This document shows positions 1 to 10,101 of a stretch of 64,000 nt of DNA, piece after piece (position 1 is the first letter of the stretch; each line of letters begins with the position of its first letter). Source of the stretch: an uncultured Pseudomonadota bacterium (GTDB lineage: Bacteria; Pseudomonadota; Gammaproteobacteria; Methylococcales; Methylomonadaceae); NCBI GenBank assembly GCA_903889445.1, contig CAISXF010000005.1, positions 62,001 to 126,000 on the forward strand, in the 5' to 3' direction. A model generated the notes under the pieces. It saw nothing but the letters and a program-made list of their open reading frames with translations. It was not told the origin of the DNA and made no database searches. The position numbers and the translations under genes were made by a program.

Positions 1-2025
1 GATGACGAAATTCGCCGCACGATTCAAGTGTTACAACGTCGCACCAAAAATAATCCGGTGTTAATCGGTCAACCTGGCGTGGGTAAATCCGCGATTGTCG
101 AAGGTTTGGCGCAACGCATTGTCAACGGCGAAGTGCCAGAAGGCATGAAAGGCAAACAAGTTTTGTCACTCGATATGGCGGCGTTGATTGCCGGCGCAAA
201 ATTTCGTGGCGAATTTGAAGAGCGTTTGAAAGCCGTTTTGAATGATTTAGCGAAACAAGAAGGACAAGTGATTTTGTTCATCGACGAATTGCACACCATG
301 GTTGGCGCGGGAAAAGCTGAGGGCGCAATGGACGCGGGCAATATGCTCAAACCCGCATTGGCGCGGGGTGAATTGCATTGTGTCGGCGCGACCACGTTGG
401 ACGAATACCGCAAATACATCGAAAAAGACGCGGCGTTAGAGCGACGTTTTCAAAAAGTGCTGGTCGATGAACCGAGCGTGGAAGACACGATTGCAATTTT
501 GCGTGGCTTGAAAGAAAAATACGAAGTCCATCATGGCGTGGATATTACCGATCCCGCGATTGTCGCGGCAGCAACGTTGTCGTACCGTTATATTTCTGAT
601 CGCCAATTGCCCGACAAAGCGATTGATTTAATCGACGAAGCGGGCAGCCGAATTCGGATGGAAATCGATTCCAAACCCGAAGTGATGGACAAATTGTATC
701 GCCGGTTGATTCAACTAAAAATCGAACAAGTTGCGCTGAAAAAAGAAAAAGATGCCGCCTCAAAAAAACGTCTGCAAGTTTTAGAACAAGAAATTGGCGA
801 ACTCGAAAAAGAATATTCGGATTTAGAAGAGATTTGGAAAGCCGAAAAATCCGCGTTGCAAGGTTCAGCTGCGATTAAAGAAAAGTTGGAACAAGCGCGT
901 TTGGATTTAGAAACTGCGCGACGTAGCAATGATTTAGCGAAAATGTCTGAATTGCAATACGGCATTATTCCAGAATTTGAAAAACAAATTGCCGCGTCCG
1001 CAACGGTTGATATGTCGAAAATGACGTTGTTACGGAATAAAGTCACCGAAGACGAAATCGCCGAAGTCGTGTCGAAATGGACGGGGATTCCAGTTTCAAA
1101 AATGTTGGAAGGCGAACGCGAAAAATTGCTCGAAATGGAAACGCATTTGAAACAGCGCGTTATCGGACAAGAAGAAGCATTGAAAGCCGTGAGCAACGCC
1201 ATTCGTCGTTCACGCGCGGGACTTTCTGACCCGAATCGTCCGAATGGTTCGTTTTTATTTTTAGGGCCAACGGGTGTGGGTAAAACGGAATTGTGCAAAG
1301 CATTAGCCGAATTTATGTTCGATACGCCCGACGCAATGGTGCGAATCGATATGTCGGAATTCATGGAAAAACATTCGGTGGCGCGTTTAATCGGTGCGCC
1401 TCCAGGCTATGTCGGTTATGAAGAAGGCGGTTATTTAACGGAATTAGTGCGTCGCAAACCGTATTCGGTGATTTTGCTCGACGAAATTGAAAAAGCGCAT
1501 CCTGATGTGTTTAACATTTTGTTGCAAGTGTTGGACGACGGGCGTTTGACGGACGGTCAAGGTCGCACGGTGAACTTTAAAAATACCATTATCGTGATGA
1601 CTTCCAACATCGGCTCGGAAGTCATTCAAGCCTTGTCGGGCGAGGCAATGTATGACGTAATGAAATCGGCGGTGATGGATATTGTGGTCACGAAATTCCG
1701 CCCCGAATTTATCAATCGAATCGATGAAGCCGTGGTGTTTCATTCGTTGGGACGTGAGCAAGTTCGCGCGATTTCGACCATTCAAATTGATTATTTACGC
1801 GGACGTTTGCAAGAACGAGAAATTGGGTTTGAGATTTCTGACGCAGCGTTGGATTTATTGGGCGAGGCAGGATTTGATCCGATTTATGGTGCGAGACCCA
1901 TGAAACGCGCCATTCAACAACAGCTTGAAAATCCACTCGCGCAAATGATTTTGGCAGGACAATTTGTAGCAGGTGACGTGATAAAAGTCAGTGAAGATGC
2001 AGGCGAATTGCGTTTTTCACGCTAA
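1..2025 (+). CDS. clpB: ATP-dependent chaperone ClpB, 3' part (5' end outside window)
   Basis: Frame is open from base 1 ([40 protein letters not shown]); two Walker A motifs ([16 protein letters not shown]), the ClpB-type coiled-coil M domain and the C-terminal [17 protein letters not shown] motif. Confidence 0.97.
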   Translation, partial: DDEIRRTIQVLQRRTKNNPVLIGQPGVGKSAIVEGLAQRIVNGEVPEGMKGKQVLSLDMAALIAGAKFRGEFEERLKAVLNDLAKQEGQVILFIDELHTMVGAGKAEGAMDAGNMLKPALARGELHCVGATTLDEYRKYIEKDAALERRFQKVLVDEPSVEDTIAILRGLKEKYEVHHGVDITDPAIVAAATLSYRYISDRQLPDKAIDLIDEAGSRIRMEIDSKPEVMDKLYRRLIQLKIEQVALKKEKDAASKKRLQVLEQEIGELEKEYSDLEEIWKAEKSALQGSAAIKEKLEQARLDLETARRSNDLAKMSELQYGIIPEFEKQIAASATVDMSKMTLLRNKVTEDEIAEVVSKWTGIPVSKMLEGEREKLLEMETHLKQRVIGQEEALKAVSNAIRRSRAGLSDPNRPNGSFLFLGPTGVGKTELCKALAEFMFDTPDAMVRIDMSEFMEKHSVARLIGAPPGYVGYEEGGYLTELVRRKPYSVILLDEIEKAHPDVFNILLQVLDDGRLTDGQGRTVNFKNTIIVMTSNIGSEVIQALSGEAMYDVMKSAVMDIVVTKFRPEFINRIDEAVVFHSLGREQVRAISTIQIDYLRGRLQEREIGFEISDAALDLLGEAGFDPIYGARPMKRAIQQQLENPLAQMILAGQFVAGDVIKVSEDAGELRFSR

Positions 2026-2039
2026 GTTTTAAAAAACAA

Positions 2040-2078
2040 AAACGCCTTAAAACCACGAGGTTTTAAGGCGTTTTTTTT
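2040..2078. terminator. Rho-independent (probably bidirectional) terminator between clpB and the EAL/GGDEF gene
   Basis: Inverted repeat aacgccttaaaacc-acga-ggttttaaggcgtt followed by a T run, with A-rich sequence on the other side. Confidence 0.9.
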
Positions 2079-2088
2079 GTTCAAAAAT

Positions 2089-3951
2089 TTAACTGACCGC
2101 GTGTAATTTAATCACGGACGTTTTCGGGTGAAAATTATTTGCCTGAATCACTTCTATTTTTTTTGGACTTTGGCGTTGGTTGACAAAATAGCTGTTACCA
2201 TCAATTTTCTTTGCCATTTTTTTCGATGACGACGCTAAATCAGCAATATCAACGTGAGACTGGCAATGAGCGGTAGTTTTTGGCGACACCAATCCCACCG
2301 ATAAACTGGTTATTGGGAAAAAACATTTTTCGCCCTTGCGATTTTCAGCATGAATCCCACCGGCTTTCACATCAGTGGAAGTGTAATAAGTGGGTGCTAA
2401 TTTTTTAAAGACATCCAAAATCGCCTTGCAGCGTTCTAGCCAATCGTCACAAATAAAAATCACAATAAAATCATCACCGCCAATGTGTCCAACGCATCCT
2501 TTTTCTGGTGGCAAACATTGCGTCAAGGTCGTCGCTACGGCTTTAATAATGTCGTCACCCGCGCTGTAACTGTAAATATCATTAAATGGTTTAAAATTAT
2601 CCAAATCAAAATAGCCAAATGCAAACGGCGTTTTATTAGCAATCAATTGATTAACCATCTCATTGATTGGCACGCTGCCCGGTAATAAGGTCAGCGGATT
2701 CGCGTGTTTAGCGTTGTCAATTTGTTGCTGTGTAATTCTTTCTAACAACGACAAAATGGTCACCACGCCCATATATTTATTGTCGCGTGAAATAATAAAC
2801 GCCTGTTCATGGCGCATACTCGACGTAACTAGCTGACTCACCAATTCAATCGGCGTATCACAATCGACACTGAGCGGCATTTGATCAATAAACGTTTTAA
2901 TCGGTTTGCGACCGTACAATTCCATGCCGTAACGACTTGAAAATAATTTTGATAGAAAAATATCTCGAAAAATAATACCGGAAGCCACGTCATAATCGAC
3001 CAATGGCAGAATCGTTAACTCGTTTTGTTGTTGAAACAAATTCATCACGTCGCTAATCGGTGTTTCAGCTGAAATGGGCAGAATAAAACGCCCAATGCTT
3101 GCTACGGATGTTGAATTTAAATCGAGCAGTTTTTTCTCAGACAATTCATCCGACAAAAAAATCGCTTTATTTTCAGGCAATTCATCCGACAAAAAAATCG
3201 CTTTATTGATGGTGAATAAGGGCGACGCGGAAGGACGCGCTAAGTAATAACCTTGACCATGCGAAATGCCCAATTTTTCAATCAATTTAAATTCGGTTTC
3301 CGTCTCAATTCCTTCAGCAATCACATTGCAATTGAGCGAACGAGCAATGCCTTGAATCGAGCGCACGAAATTTAGTTTTACCGAATCATTTTGCAATTCT
3401 TGAATAAAATGCCTATCGATTTTGACGTATTCTGGCAACAATTCTGACCACAAACGCAGACTCGAATAGCCCGCGCCCAAATCATCAAACGCAATCTCAA
3501 AACCCATGCCGCGATAGTGCATCATGGCTTCACACATCAATTCATAATCATCCGATGGTTTATGTTCGGTTAATTCAATCACTACGTTATGCGGACTCAC
3601 ACCAAATTGATTTAAATAACGGAGCGTTTCGCCAGTTTTAAAATCAGGTTCCAATAAAACACGCGGGCTAACATTGAGAAATAATTTGGCATCTAAATTA
3701 CAATCAGCGAAATGCTTAATGCTCAATTCACGGCACACAAATTCTAATTGCGAACTTAAACCGTAGCGGTCAGCCACATCAAATAAATTCAGCGGACTAT
3801 GCAGTGGACTATTTGAAGGACCGCGAATCAGAGCTTCGTAACCAATAATTTTCTTTTGTGCAAAAGAAACAATCGGCTGAAAATATGGCGTGAGTTTTTT
3901 GTGTTCGAGGATGGTAATTAGTTCTTGTTGCAATGAGGACATGTAAAGCAC
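2089..3951 (-). CDS. EAL - CBS pair - GGDEF cyclic-di-GMP signalling protein
   Basis: EALIRGP, ELTEH, DDLGAGYSS, KIDRHFI, IAEGIET (EAL motifs); C-terminal GGDDF variant of GGDEF; CBS-like middle region. Confidence 0.9.
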   Translation of the reverse strand: MLYMSSLQQELITILEHKKLTPYFQPIVSFAQKKIIGYEALIRGPSNSPLHSPLNLFDVADRYGLSSQLEFVCRELSIKHFADCNLDAKLFLNVSPRVLLEPDFKTGETLRYLNQFGVSPHNVVIELTEHKPSDDYELMCEAMMHYRGMGFEIAFDDLGAGYSSLRLWSELLPEYVKIDRHFIQELQNDSVKLNFVRSIQGIARSLNCNVIAEGIETETEFKLIEKLGISHGQGYYLARPSASPLFTINKAIFLSDELPENKAIFLSDELSEKKLLDLNSTSVASIGRFILPISAETPISDVMNLFQQQNELTILPLVDYDVASGIIFRDIFLSKLFSSRYGMELYGRKPIKTFIDQMPLSVDCDTPIELVSQLVTSSMRHEQAFIISRDNKYMGVVTILSLLERITQQQIDNAKHANPLTLLPGSVPINEMVNQLIANKTPFAFGYFDLDNFKPFNDIYSYSAGDDIIKAVATTLTQCLPPEKGCVGHIGGDDFIVIFICDDWLERCKAILDVFKKLAPTYYTSTDVKAGGIHAENRKGEKCFFPITSLSVGLVSPKTTAHCQSHVDIADLASSSKKMAKKIDGNSYFVNQRQSPKKIEVIQANNFHPKTSVIKLHAVS

Positions 3952-3998
3952 CTATGCGAATAAATAAATTATTAGCATAGGTTATTTTTATGACGACG

Positions 3999-5054
3999 CT
4001 ATGACTTAGAAAAATGCCCCGCGCATAGTGTTCCGCAAGCCAAACACGCGCCACTATTATTCAAATTCCATTCCGATAATTCGTACCAATCACGCCCAAT
4101 CAACAACCCGCCACACGCATGACAATAAGTGCTATCAGCGATTTTGTGATGAACATTGCCAACGTAGGCGTAACGAACACCATTTTTTAACGCTATATCT
4201 CGCGCCAATAATAAAGACGCAAGCGGCGTGGGCGGCGTGTTCCGCATTTTCCAGTCGGGATGAAATGCGGTAAAGTGCATGGGTACATCTACGCCTAATT
4301 TTTCCACTACCCATTGCGTCATCGCGTCCAATTCGGCTTCGGAATCATTTTCGCCTGGAATAATCAGCGTGGTTAATTCCAACCACACCGATGTTTCGTG
4401 ATGAAGATATTCCAACGTATCCAAAATTTCGCCCAAATGTGCGCCAGTCAGTTCATGATAAAACCGTTCGCTAAAGGCTTTTAAATCGATATTCGCCGCA
4501 TCCATATATTGATAAAATTCGGCACGCGGTTTCGGACAAACATAACCCGCCGAAACGGCAACCGATTTGATGCCCAATTCTCGACACGCAATCGCCGTAT
4601 CAATCGCATATTCATGAAAAATAACGGGGTCGTTGTAAGTGTACGCCACACTTTTACAGCCCAGTTCTAACGCTTTTTGAGCAATCATTTCGGGTTCGGC
4701 TTTGCTCATTAACGTGTCCATTTCGCGTGATTTGCTAATATCCCAATTTTGGCAAAACTTGCACGCTAAATTACAGCCCGCTGTGCCAAATGAAAAAACC
4801 GCTGAACCTGGATAAAAATGGTTCAACGGTTTTTTTTCAATCGGGTCAATGGCAAAACCACTTGAACGCCCATAACTGGTTAAGACAATTTGCGCGTTTT
4901 GATTTTGCCTCACAAAACATAAGCCGCGTTGTCCTTCGTGCAATTTACAAAATCGCGGACACAAATCACATTGCACCCGTTTATCGTCGAGTAAATGCCA
5001 ATAATCGGTAGTGACCGTATCTGAACTTAATCGTGTTTTCATGAAATCCTCCAA
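3999..5054 (-). CDS. amrS: AmmeMemoRadiSam system radical SAM enzyme
   Basis: GCNLACKFCQNWDISK (CxxxCxxC cluster), KKPLNHFYPGS and a Cys-rich C-terminus; next to the AmrB and AmrA homologues. Confidence 0.9.
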   Translation of the reverse strand: MEDFMKTRLSSDTVTTDYWHLLDDKRVQCDLCPRFCKLHEGQRGLCFVRQNQNAQIVLTSYGRSSGFAIDPIEKKPLNHFYPGSAVFSFGTAGCNLACKFCQNWDISKSREMDTLMSKAEPEMIAQKALELGCKSVAYTYNDPVIFHEYAIDTAIACRELGIKSVAVSAGYVCPKPRAEFYQYMDAANIDLKAFSERFYHELTGAHLGEILDTLEYLHHETSVWLELTTLIIPGENDSEAELDAMTQWVVEKLGVDVPMHFTAFHPDWKMRNTPPTPLASLLLARDIALKNGVRYAYVGNVHHKIADSTYCHACGGLLIGRDWYELSEWNLNNSGACLACGTLCAGHFSKS

Positions 5055-5148
5055 AAGTTTCTAAGATAGATTCTAATTTTACGTTGCACTATTCATAGAT
5101 TACGGCATATTATCGAGACGCAAGAAAACTCATTTTCGGAGAGCAATC

Positions 5149-5934
5149 ATGGTTTTAATTCGTCAACCAGCCGTCGCTGGAACATTTTATCCTGCTAATC
5201 CAGAAGTATTGCGAAAGATGCTTAACGTTTTTTTGGACGCAGTTCAAAGTACCACTAAAGTTCCCAAAGCCATAATAGTTCCCCACGCAGGTTATATTTA
5301 TTCGGGTGAAATCGCCGCCAGTGCTTATGCACGTTTGAAAGCGGGAGCCGATAAAATTAAGCGCGTGGTTATTGTTGCCCCGTCGCATCGCTTGGCGTTT
5401 GACGGTTTAGCCGTTTCTCATGCCGATTTTTTCAACACGCCACTTGGCGATATTCCCCTCGATAAAATAGCTATTCAAAACTTAGTGGTGTTGCCGTTTG
5501 TCAATTACAGCGACGAAGCGCATCACGCTGAACACAGTTTGGAAGTGCAATTGCCATTTTTACAAACCGTATTACATGCTTTTAAGTTAATTCCGATTGT
5601 CGTTGGTAACGCGACGGCAGAGCAAGTTTCACAAGTGCTGGAATTATTTTATGACGATGATGAAGCCGTCATTGTGATTAGCTCAGATTTAAGTCATTAC
5701 CACGATTACGCGACGGCGCAGGAACTGGATTTGGAAACCAGCCGTAAAATCGAACAGTTAGATTATCAACATTTAGATTACGATTCGGCTTGTGGTCGAG
5801 TGGGTGTAAGCGGTTTATTAGCATTAGCGCAAAAGAAATCCCGTCAAATTGAAACGATTGATTTGAGAAATTCAGGCGACACGGCGGGCGATAAATCACG
5901 AGTTGTAGGGTATGGATCTTATGTCATTAACTAA
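5149..5934 (+). CDS. amrB: AmmeMemoRadiSam system protein B (MEMO1 family)
   Basis: RQPAVAGTFYPANP, VPHAGYIYSGEIAA, SSDLSHYHDY typical of the MEMO1 family. Confidence 0.92.
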   Translation: MVLIRQPAVAGTFYPANPEVLRKMLNVFLDAVQSTTKVPKAIIVPHAGYIYSGEIAASAYARLKAGADKIKRVVIVAPSHRLAFDGLAVSHADFFNTPLGDIPLDKIAIQNLVVLPFVNYSDEAHHAEHSLEVQLPFLQTVLHAFKLIPIVVGNATAEQVSQVLELFYDDDEAVIVISSDLSHYHDYATAQELDLETSRKIEQLDYQHLDYDSACGRVGVSGLLALAQKKSRQIETIDLRNSGDTAGDKSRVVGYGSYVIN

Positions 5935-6478
5935 CGAACAACAGAAATTACTGATAAAAATTGCGAGAGATTCAATCCAACATGGTTTGACACACGGTGT
6001 ACCGTTGCCTATAAATCTGGAAAATTATCCCGAAGAATTTCAAGAAATTCGAGCGACGTTTGTCACACTGGAAATTGGCAGACTGTTGCGCGGTTGCATT
6101 GGGATATTGGAAGCGGTGCAGCCTTTGATTGTGGATATTGCGAAAAATGCGTTTTTGGCGGCGTTTGATGACCCGCGTTTCCCCCCTATTTCCGCGACGG
6201 AATATACAAAACTAGAGATTCATATTTCTATTCTTTCGCCTTCCGAACCGATGAAGTTTGATTCGGAAGACGATTTAATTCGTCAATTACGTCCGCATAT
6301 TGACGGGTTGATTATGCAAGAAGACGACCGACGCGGCACATTTTTACCGTCTGTTTGGGATTCTTTGCCCGACCCGCGCCAGTTTTTAGAACACTTAAAA
6401 TTAAAAACTGGCTTGCCCAAAAATTATTGGTCGGACACATTGCAAATTTACCGTTATAACTGTGAATTGATTGGTTAA
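5912..6478 (+). CDS. amrA: AmmeMemoRadiSam system protein A (AMMECR1 family)
   Basis: LRGCIGILEAVQPL and DPRFPPISATEYTKLEIHISILSP signature; overlaps the end of amrB. Confidence 0.92.
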   Translation: MDLMSLTNEQQKLLIKIARDSIQHGLTHGVPLPINLENYPEEFQEIRATFVTLEIGRLLRGCIGILEAVQPLIVDIAKNAFLAAFDDPRFPPISATEYTKLEIHISILSPSEPMKFDSEDDLIRQLRPHIDGLIMQEDDRRGTFLPSVWDSLPDPRQFLEHLKLKTGLPKNYWSDTLQIYRYNCELIG

Positions 6479-9400
6479 TTTCCTGCCAATTTTTCCTCAG
6501 TTTCTAATACTAATTGCGTGGTTTTTAATACGGTATCGGGATTTAAGCTCATCGAATCAATCCCGATTTCCACCAAAAACTGCGCCATTTCAGGATAATC
6601 GGACGGAGCTTGTCCGCACAATCCACAATGTTTGCCGTTACGTTTTGAACCCGTGACGGCAAGACGAATCATCTCTTTCACGCCATTGTCACGCTCATCA
6701 AAATCTTCTGCGAGAATCGCCGAATCACGGTCAACGCCTAATGTGAGTTGGGTTAAATCATTCGAGCCAATCGAAAAACCGTCAAAATGTTCCGAAAACG
6801 CATCAATCGAAATCACGTTATTCGGAATCTCACACATGACGTAAATTTGCAGCCCATTTTCACCGCGTTTCAAACCCAATTCCGCCATGTAATCCAACAC
6901 TTTTTTAGCTTCTTGCACTCGCCGACAAAACGGAATCATCAAAATAACATTGGTCAAACCCATGTCGTCGCGCACTCGTTTCATCGCCGCACATTCCAAC
7001 GCAAACCCTTCCGCATACGCAGGATGCGTGTAACGTGACGCGCCACGAAAGCCAATCATCGGATTTTCTTCGTCGAATTCAAACCAACGCCCGCCCAATA
7101 ACGTCGCGTATTCATTGGTTTTAAAATCGGACATTCGCACCACAACGGGTTTCGGATAAAACGCCGCGCCAATTGTGCCAACGCCTTCCGCTAATTTGCT
7201 GATAAAAAATTCTTGCGGCGTAGCGTAATGGCGCGTTAATTTTGCCAATTGTTCACGCTCGTTTGCATCTTGCACGCGCTCCGAATGAATCAACGCCATC
7301 GGATGCGCTTTGATGTATTCGGTAATAATAAATTCCATCCGCATCAAACCCACGCCATCATTCGGCAAAAAGCTGGTTTTGAACGCCACTTCTGGATTGG
7401 CAATATTGAGCATGATTTTGGTTTTGGGATGTTTCAAGCCCGACAAATCGGTGGTTTGAATATCAAACGCTAATTCTCCCGCGTAAACTTTGCCGACATC
7501 GCCTTCCGCACAAGAAACCGTGACGTGCGTATTATTTTTAATGGTGGTCGTGGCATTTTCACAACCAACCACCGCTGGAACGCCCAATTCACGCGAGATA
7601 ATCGCGGCGTGACAGTTATTCACCAAAATTGGCGTGTAACGATTGGTGAACACGATGTAATTGTGATGGTCAGAAACGGTGAGGTTATAAACCGCTTGCG
7701 CGGGCAGTTCTGCTAGATGTTTCACCCGAATCTGCCGACAATCACTGTTCAGCAAATTGGTTAAACGCGCTTTTAAAAGCTCATCGGTCAAATTTTCAAC
7801 CGTGTGGTGCAGGTGTTGCTCATCGATAAGATAATTTTTGCGACTACGATTGTTAATATCAGAATTCAGCGGTTTTGAAAAAAGTTGTTTCGTATTGAAA
7901 AAACGTGTGCCAACGCGAATCCGCCCATCGTGACAGCGCACCCGTTTCGTATAGAGATTGAGTAAATTCAATTGCTCAACGATTTGAACGTTGTGGATAT
8001 TGCGATTCACGGTTACACAGGGAACGATGCCCAAACGCAAACACGCCACAATCACCGCTTCCAGCACTTCTTGTTTCGCAATGTAAATGCTGACGCGTCC
8101 TTTGTTAAACGAACCATCACCATCAATCATGCCCGCCAAAAATGAACACGCTAATTCCGCCTCACCTTTGAGCAACGTTTGCGTAATCGTCACAGTTTCG
8201 TCGTGTAATTCATACGCGATTTCTTTGGAAAAACAACGGTAGGCATTGGCACTGCCGATGACTTGTTGCCCCCGAATAAAGCCTTGTGATTCTTGTTTCA
8301 CAAAGGTTTTAAACACTTTGCCATAAACGCTGTGCAGCGCGTCATTCATGGCGGCAATGAATTGCTCTTTAACCGCCGTGGGTTTTTGAATAAATACGAT
8401 TTCACCATGCGTGCGAGTTCGACGAATGTGTCCGTCAGACATAATGCCGCCGAGTAAATAAGCAAGTTTCTTTTGCTTGTCGGTGCTGGTGGTGAGCGCG
8501 GGTAAGTATTGCGCGACTAAAGCACTCTCTTGATGCGCCAGTAAATCGTGTAATTCGGTATCGACTAACGCGCCACCGCGTACATTGAGCATTTTGTGAT
8601 CAGCCGTCACTTTTAAGGTGTTACCTTTCATGCGACCTGTTTGCGACACGTTGATTTCTAAGAGTGTGGCTGTTTTTTTCATCACATCGAGTACCGCTTT
8701 CCACTCAATTTTGAGCGTGTCGCGATTTAACGCCGGAACGTGTAAATCCTCATGACCACGTTGTTCAATTTGTTCAAATGTTAAAAATCCTTCGTTGGTT
8801 AATAATACCGTATCACCCGAAAAACAGGTTCTTCCACCGCGATTCGTCACAATCGCCGACGCGATTTTCATCACCGGTTCCCAATCGGGCGTAGTCATAT
8901 CGGCGACTAAAATATCACCCGCTTTAAAACTGCTGAGTTGTTCGGCATTTTCAATAATTCGGACGTTGCCGGTGGCAATTTTGCTGCCGACCGAATGCCC
9001 CGTGATAATTGGCACAGCGGTTTCTGTCAGCGTGTATTGTTCCAACATCATGCCGCGCAATTGCGAAACCACCGTTTCGGGTCGCGCTTGCACAATGTAC
9101 AACGTGCCGTCGAGACCGTCTTTCGCCCATTCCATATCCATCGGTTTCACATAACCAGCTTTCGCGCTGTAATGTTTTTCGATTTTTATCGCGTAATCGG
9201 CGAGCGTCAACACGTCCGCATCGCTGATACAAAAACGATTTCGTTCGTCGTTGGAAGTGACGATATTGTGCGTGGATTCCCGCGTGCTGCGGTCGCTGTA
9301 AATCATTTTGATTTTTTTTGCGCCCAAGGTTCGGCGTAAAACGGCGCGATGTCCTTGTTCAAACGTGGGTTTGTGAACGTAAAATTCGTCGGGATCGACC

Positions 9401-10101
9401 GCGCCTTGCACCACGTTTTCGCCTAATCCATAAGAACCGGTGATAAACACCACATCCGAAAAACCCGATTCGGTATCGAGCGAAAACATCACGCCGCTGG
9501 CAGATAAATCAGAGCGCACCATTTTCATAATGCCAATCGATAACGCGAGTTTGAAATGATCAAAACCTTGATCGACGCGGTAATGAATGGCGCGGTCGGT
9601 GAATAAACTGGCAAAGCAACGTTTGCACGATTCGAGCAACGCCGCCGCGCCACGAATGTTTAGATAAGTATCTTGTTGTCCCGCAAAACTGGCGGTGGGT
9701 AAATCTTCAGCAGTGGCGGAACTACGAACGGCAACGCTTAATTCGTCGCCATATTGCGCTTGTAATGTTTCGTAAGCGGCAAGAATTTGCTGTTCTAAAT
9801 CTTCGGGAATAGGCGCGGCGTAAACAATTTCGCGAGCTTTTCGAGCGCGTTTGGCAAGATCATTCACATCTTCAGGATTTAAATCGTCCAGCGCGTCGTG
9901 TAATGCCGTCCAACCGTTGGCGCAATCCAAAATATAACGATAGGCTTCCGCCGTCACTGCAAAACCGTTTGGAACTTGTACGCCTTGTGACCCTAATTCG
10001 CGGTACATTTCACCCAACGACGCATTTTTACCGCCAACGAGCGGCACGTCTTCAAGCGTTAACTCATTAAACCAACGAATGTAACTAGTTTGTTGTGTCA
10101 T
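6475..10101 (-). CDS. ppsA: Phosphoenolpyruvate synthase containing an in-frame intein
   Basis: N-terminus VRWFNELTLEDVPLVGGKNASLGEMYREL-type; active-site motif split as GGRT/CHAAIISRELGVPAVVG; C-terminal GSNDLTQLTLGVDRDS and CGLCGQAPSDYPE. 1208 aa minus a 404-aa insert leaves about 804 aa. Confidence 0.97.
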   Translation of the reverse strand: MTQQTSYIRWFNELTLEDVPLVGGKNASLGEMYRELGSQGVQVPNGFAVTAEAYRYILDCANGWTALHDALDDLNPEDVNDLAKRARKAREIVYAAPIPEDLEQQILAAYETLQAQYGDELSVAVRSSATAEDLPTASFAGQQDTYLNIRGAAALLESCKRCFASLFTDRAIHYRVDQGFDHFKLALSIGIMKMVRSDLSASGVMFSLDTESGFSDVVFITGSYGLGENVVQGAVDPDEFYVHKPTFEQGHRAVLRRTLGAKKIKMIYSDRSTRESTHNIVTSNDERNRFCISDADVLTLADYAIKIEKHYSAKAGYVKPMDMEWAKDGLDGTLYIVQARPETVVSQLRGMMLEQYTLTETAVPIITGHSVGSKIATGNVRIIENAEQLSSFKAGDILVADMTTPDWEPVMKIASAIVTNRGGRTCFSGDTVLLTNEGFLTFEQIEQRGHEDLHVPALNRDTLKIEWKAVLDVMKKTATLLEINVSQTGRMKGNTLKVTADHKMLNVRGGALVDTELHDLLAHQESALVAQYLPALTTSTDKQKKLAYLLGGIMSDGHIRRTRTHGEIVFIQKPTAVKEQFIAAMNDALHSVYGKVFKTFVKQESQGFIRGQQVIGSANAYRCFSKEIAYELHDETVTITQTLLKGEAELACSFLAGMIDGDGSFNKGRVSIYIAKQEVLEAVIVACLRLGIVPCVTVNRNIHNVQIVEQLNLLNLYTKRVRCHDGRIRVGTRFFNTKQLFSKPLNSDINNRSRKNYLIDEQHLHHTVENLTDELLKARLTNLLNSDCRQIRVKHLAELPAQAVYNLTVSDHHNYIVFTNRYTPILVNNCHAAIISRELGVPAVVGCENATTTIKNNTHVTVSCAEGDVGKVYAGELAFDIQTTDLSGLKHPKTKIMLNIANPEVAFKTSFLPNDGVGLMRMEFIITEYIKAHPMALIHSERVQDANEREQLAKLTRHYATPQEFFISKLAEGVGTIGAAFYPKPVVVRMSDFKTNEYATLLGGRWFEFDEENPMIGFRGASRYTHPAYAEGFALECAAMKRVRDDMGLTNVILMIPFCRRVQEAKKVLDYMAELGLKRGENGLQIYVMCEIPNNVISIDAFSEHFDGFSIGSNDLTQLTLGVDRDSAILAEDFDERDNGVKEMIRLAVTGSKRNGKHCGLCGQAPSDYPEMAQFLVEIGIDSMSLNPDTVLKTTQLVLETEEKLAGN
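7615..8826 (-). mobile_element. PpsA intein (404 aa) with LAGLIDADG-type homing endonuclease domain
   Basis: Starts with Cys (CFSGDTVLLTNEG, block A), TADH (block B), two dodecapeptides (YLLGGIMSDGHI, FLAGMIDGDGSF), block F VYNLTVSDHHNYIV, ends VNN followed by +1 Cys of CHAAII. Confidence 0.95.

Noticed and set aside
711-1364. 217-aa minus-strand ORF antisense to clpB
   Set aside because: Shadow ORF of a strongly conserved coding frame; composition is Ser/Phe/Asn-rich with no motifs.
8795-9339. Overlapping plus-strand ORFs (119 aa, 133 aa) antisense to ppsA
   Set aside because: Antisense shadows of conserved PpsA sequence, no RBS or recognisable domain.
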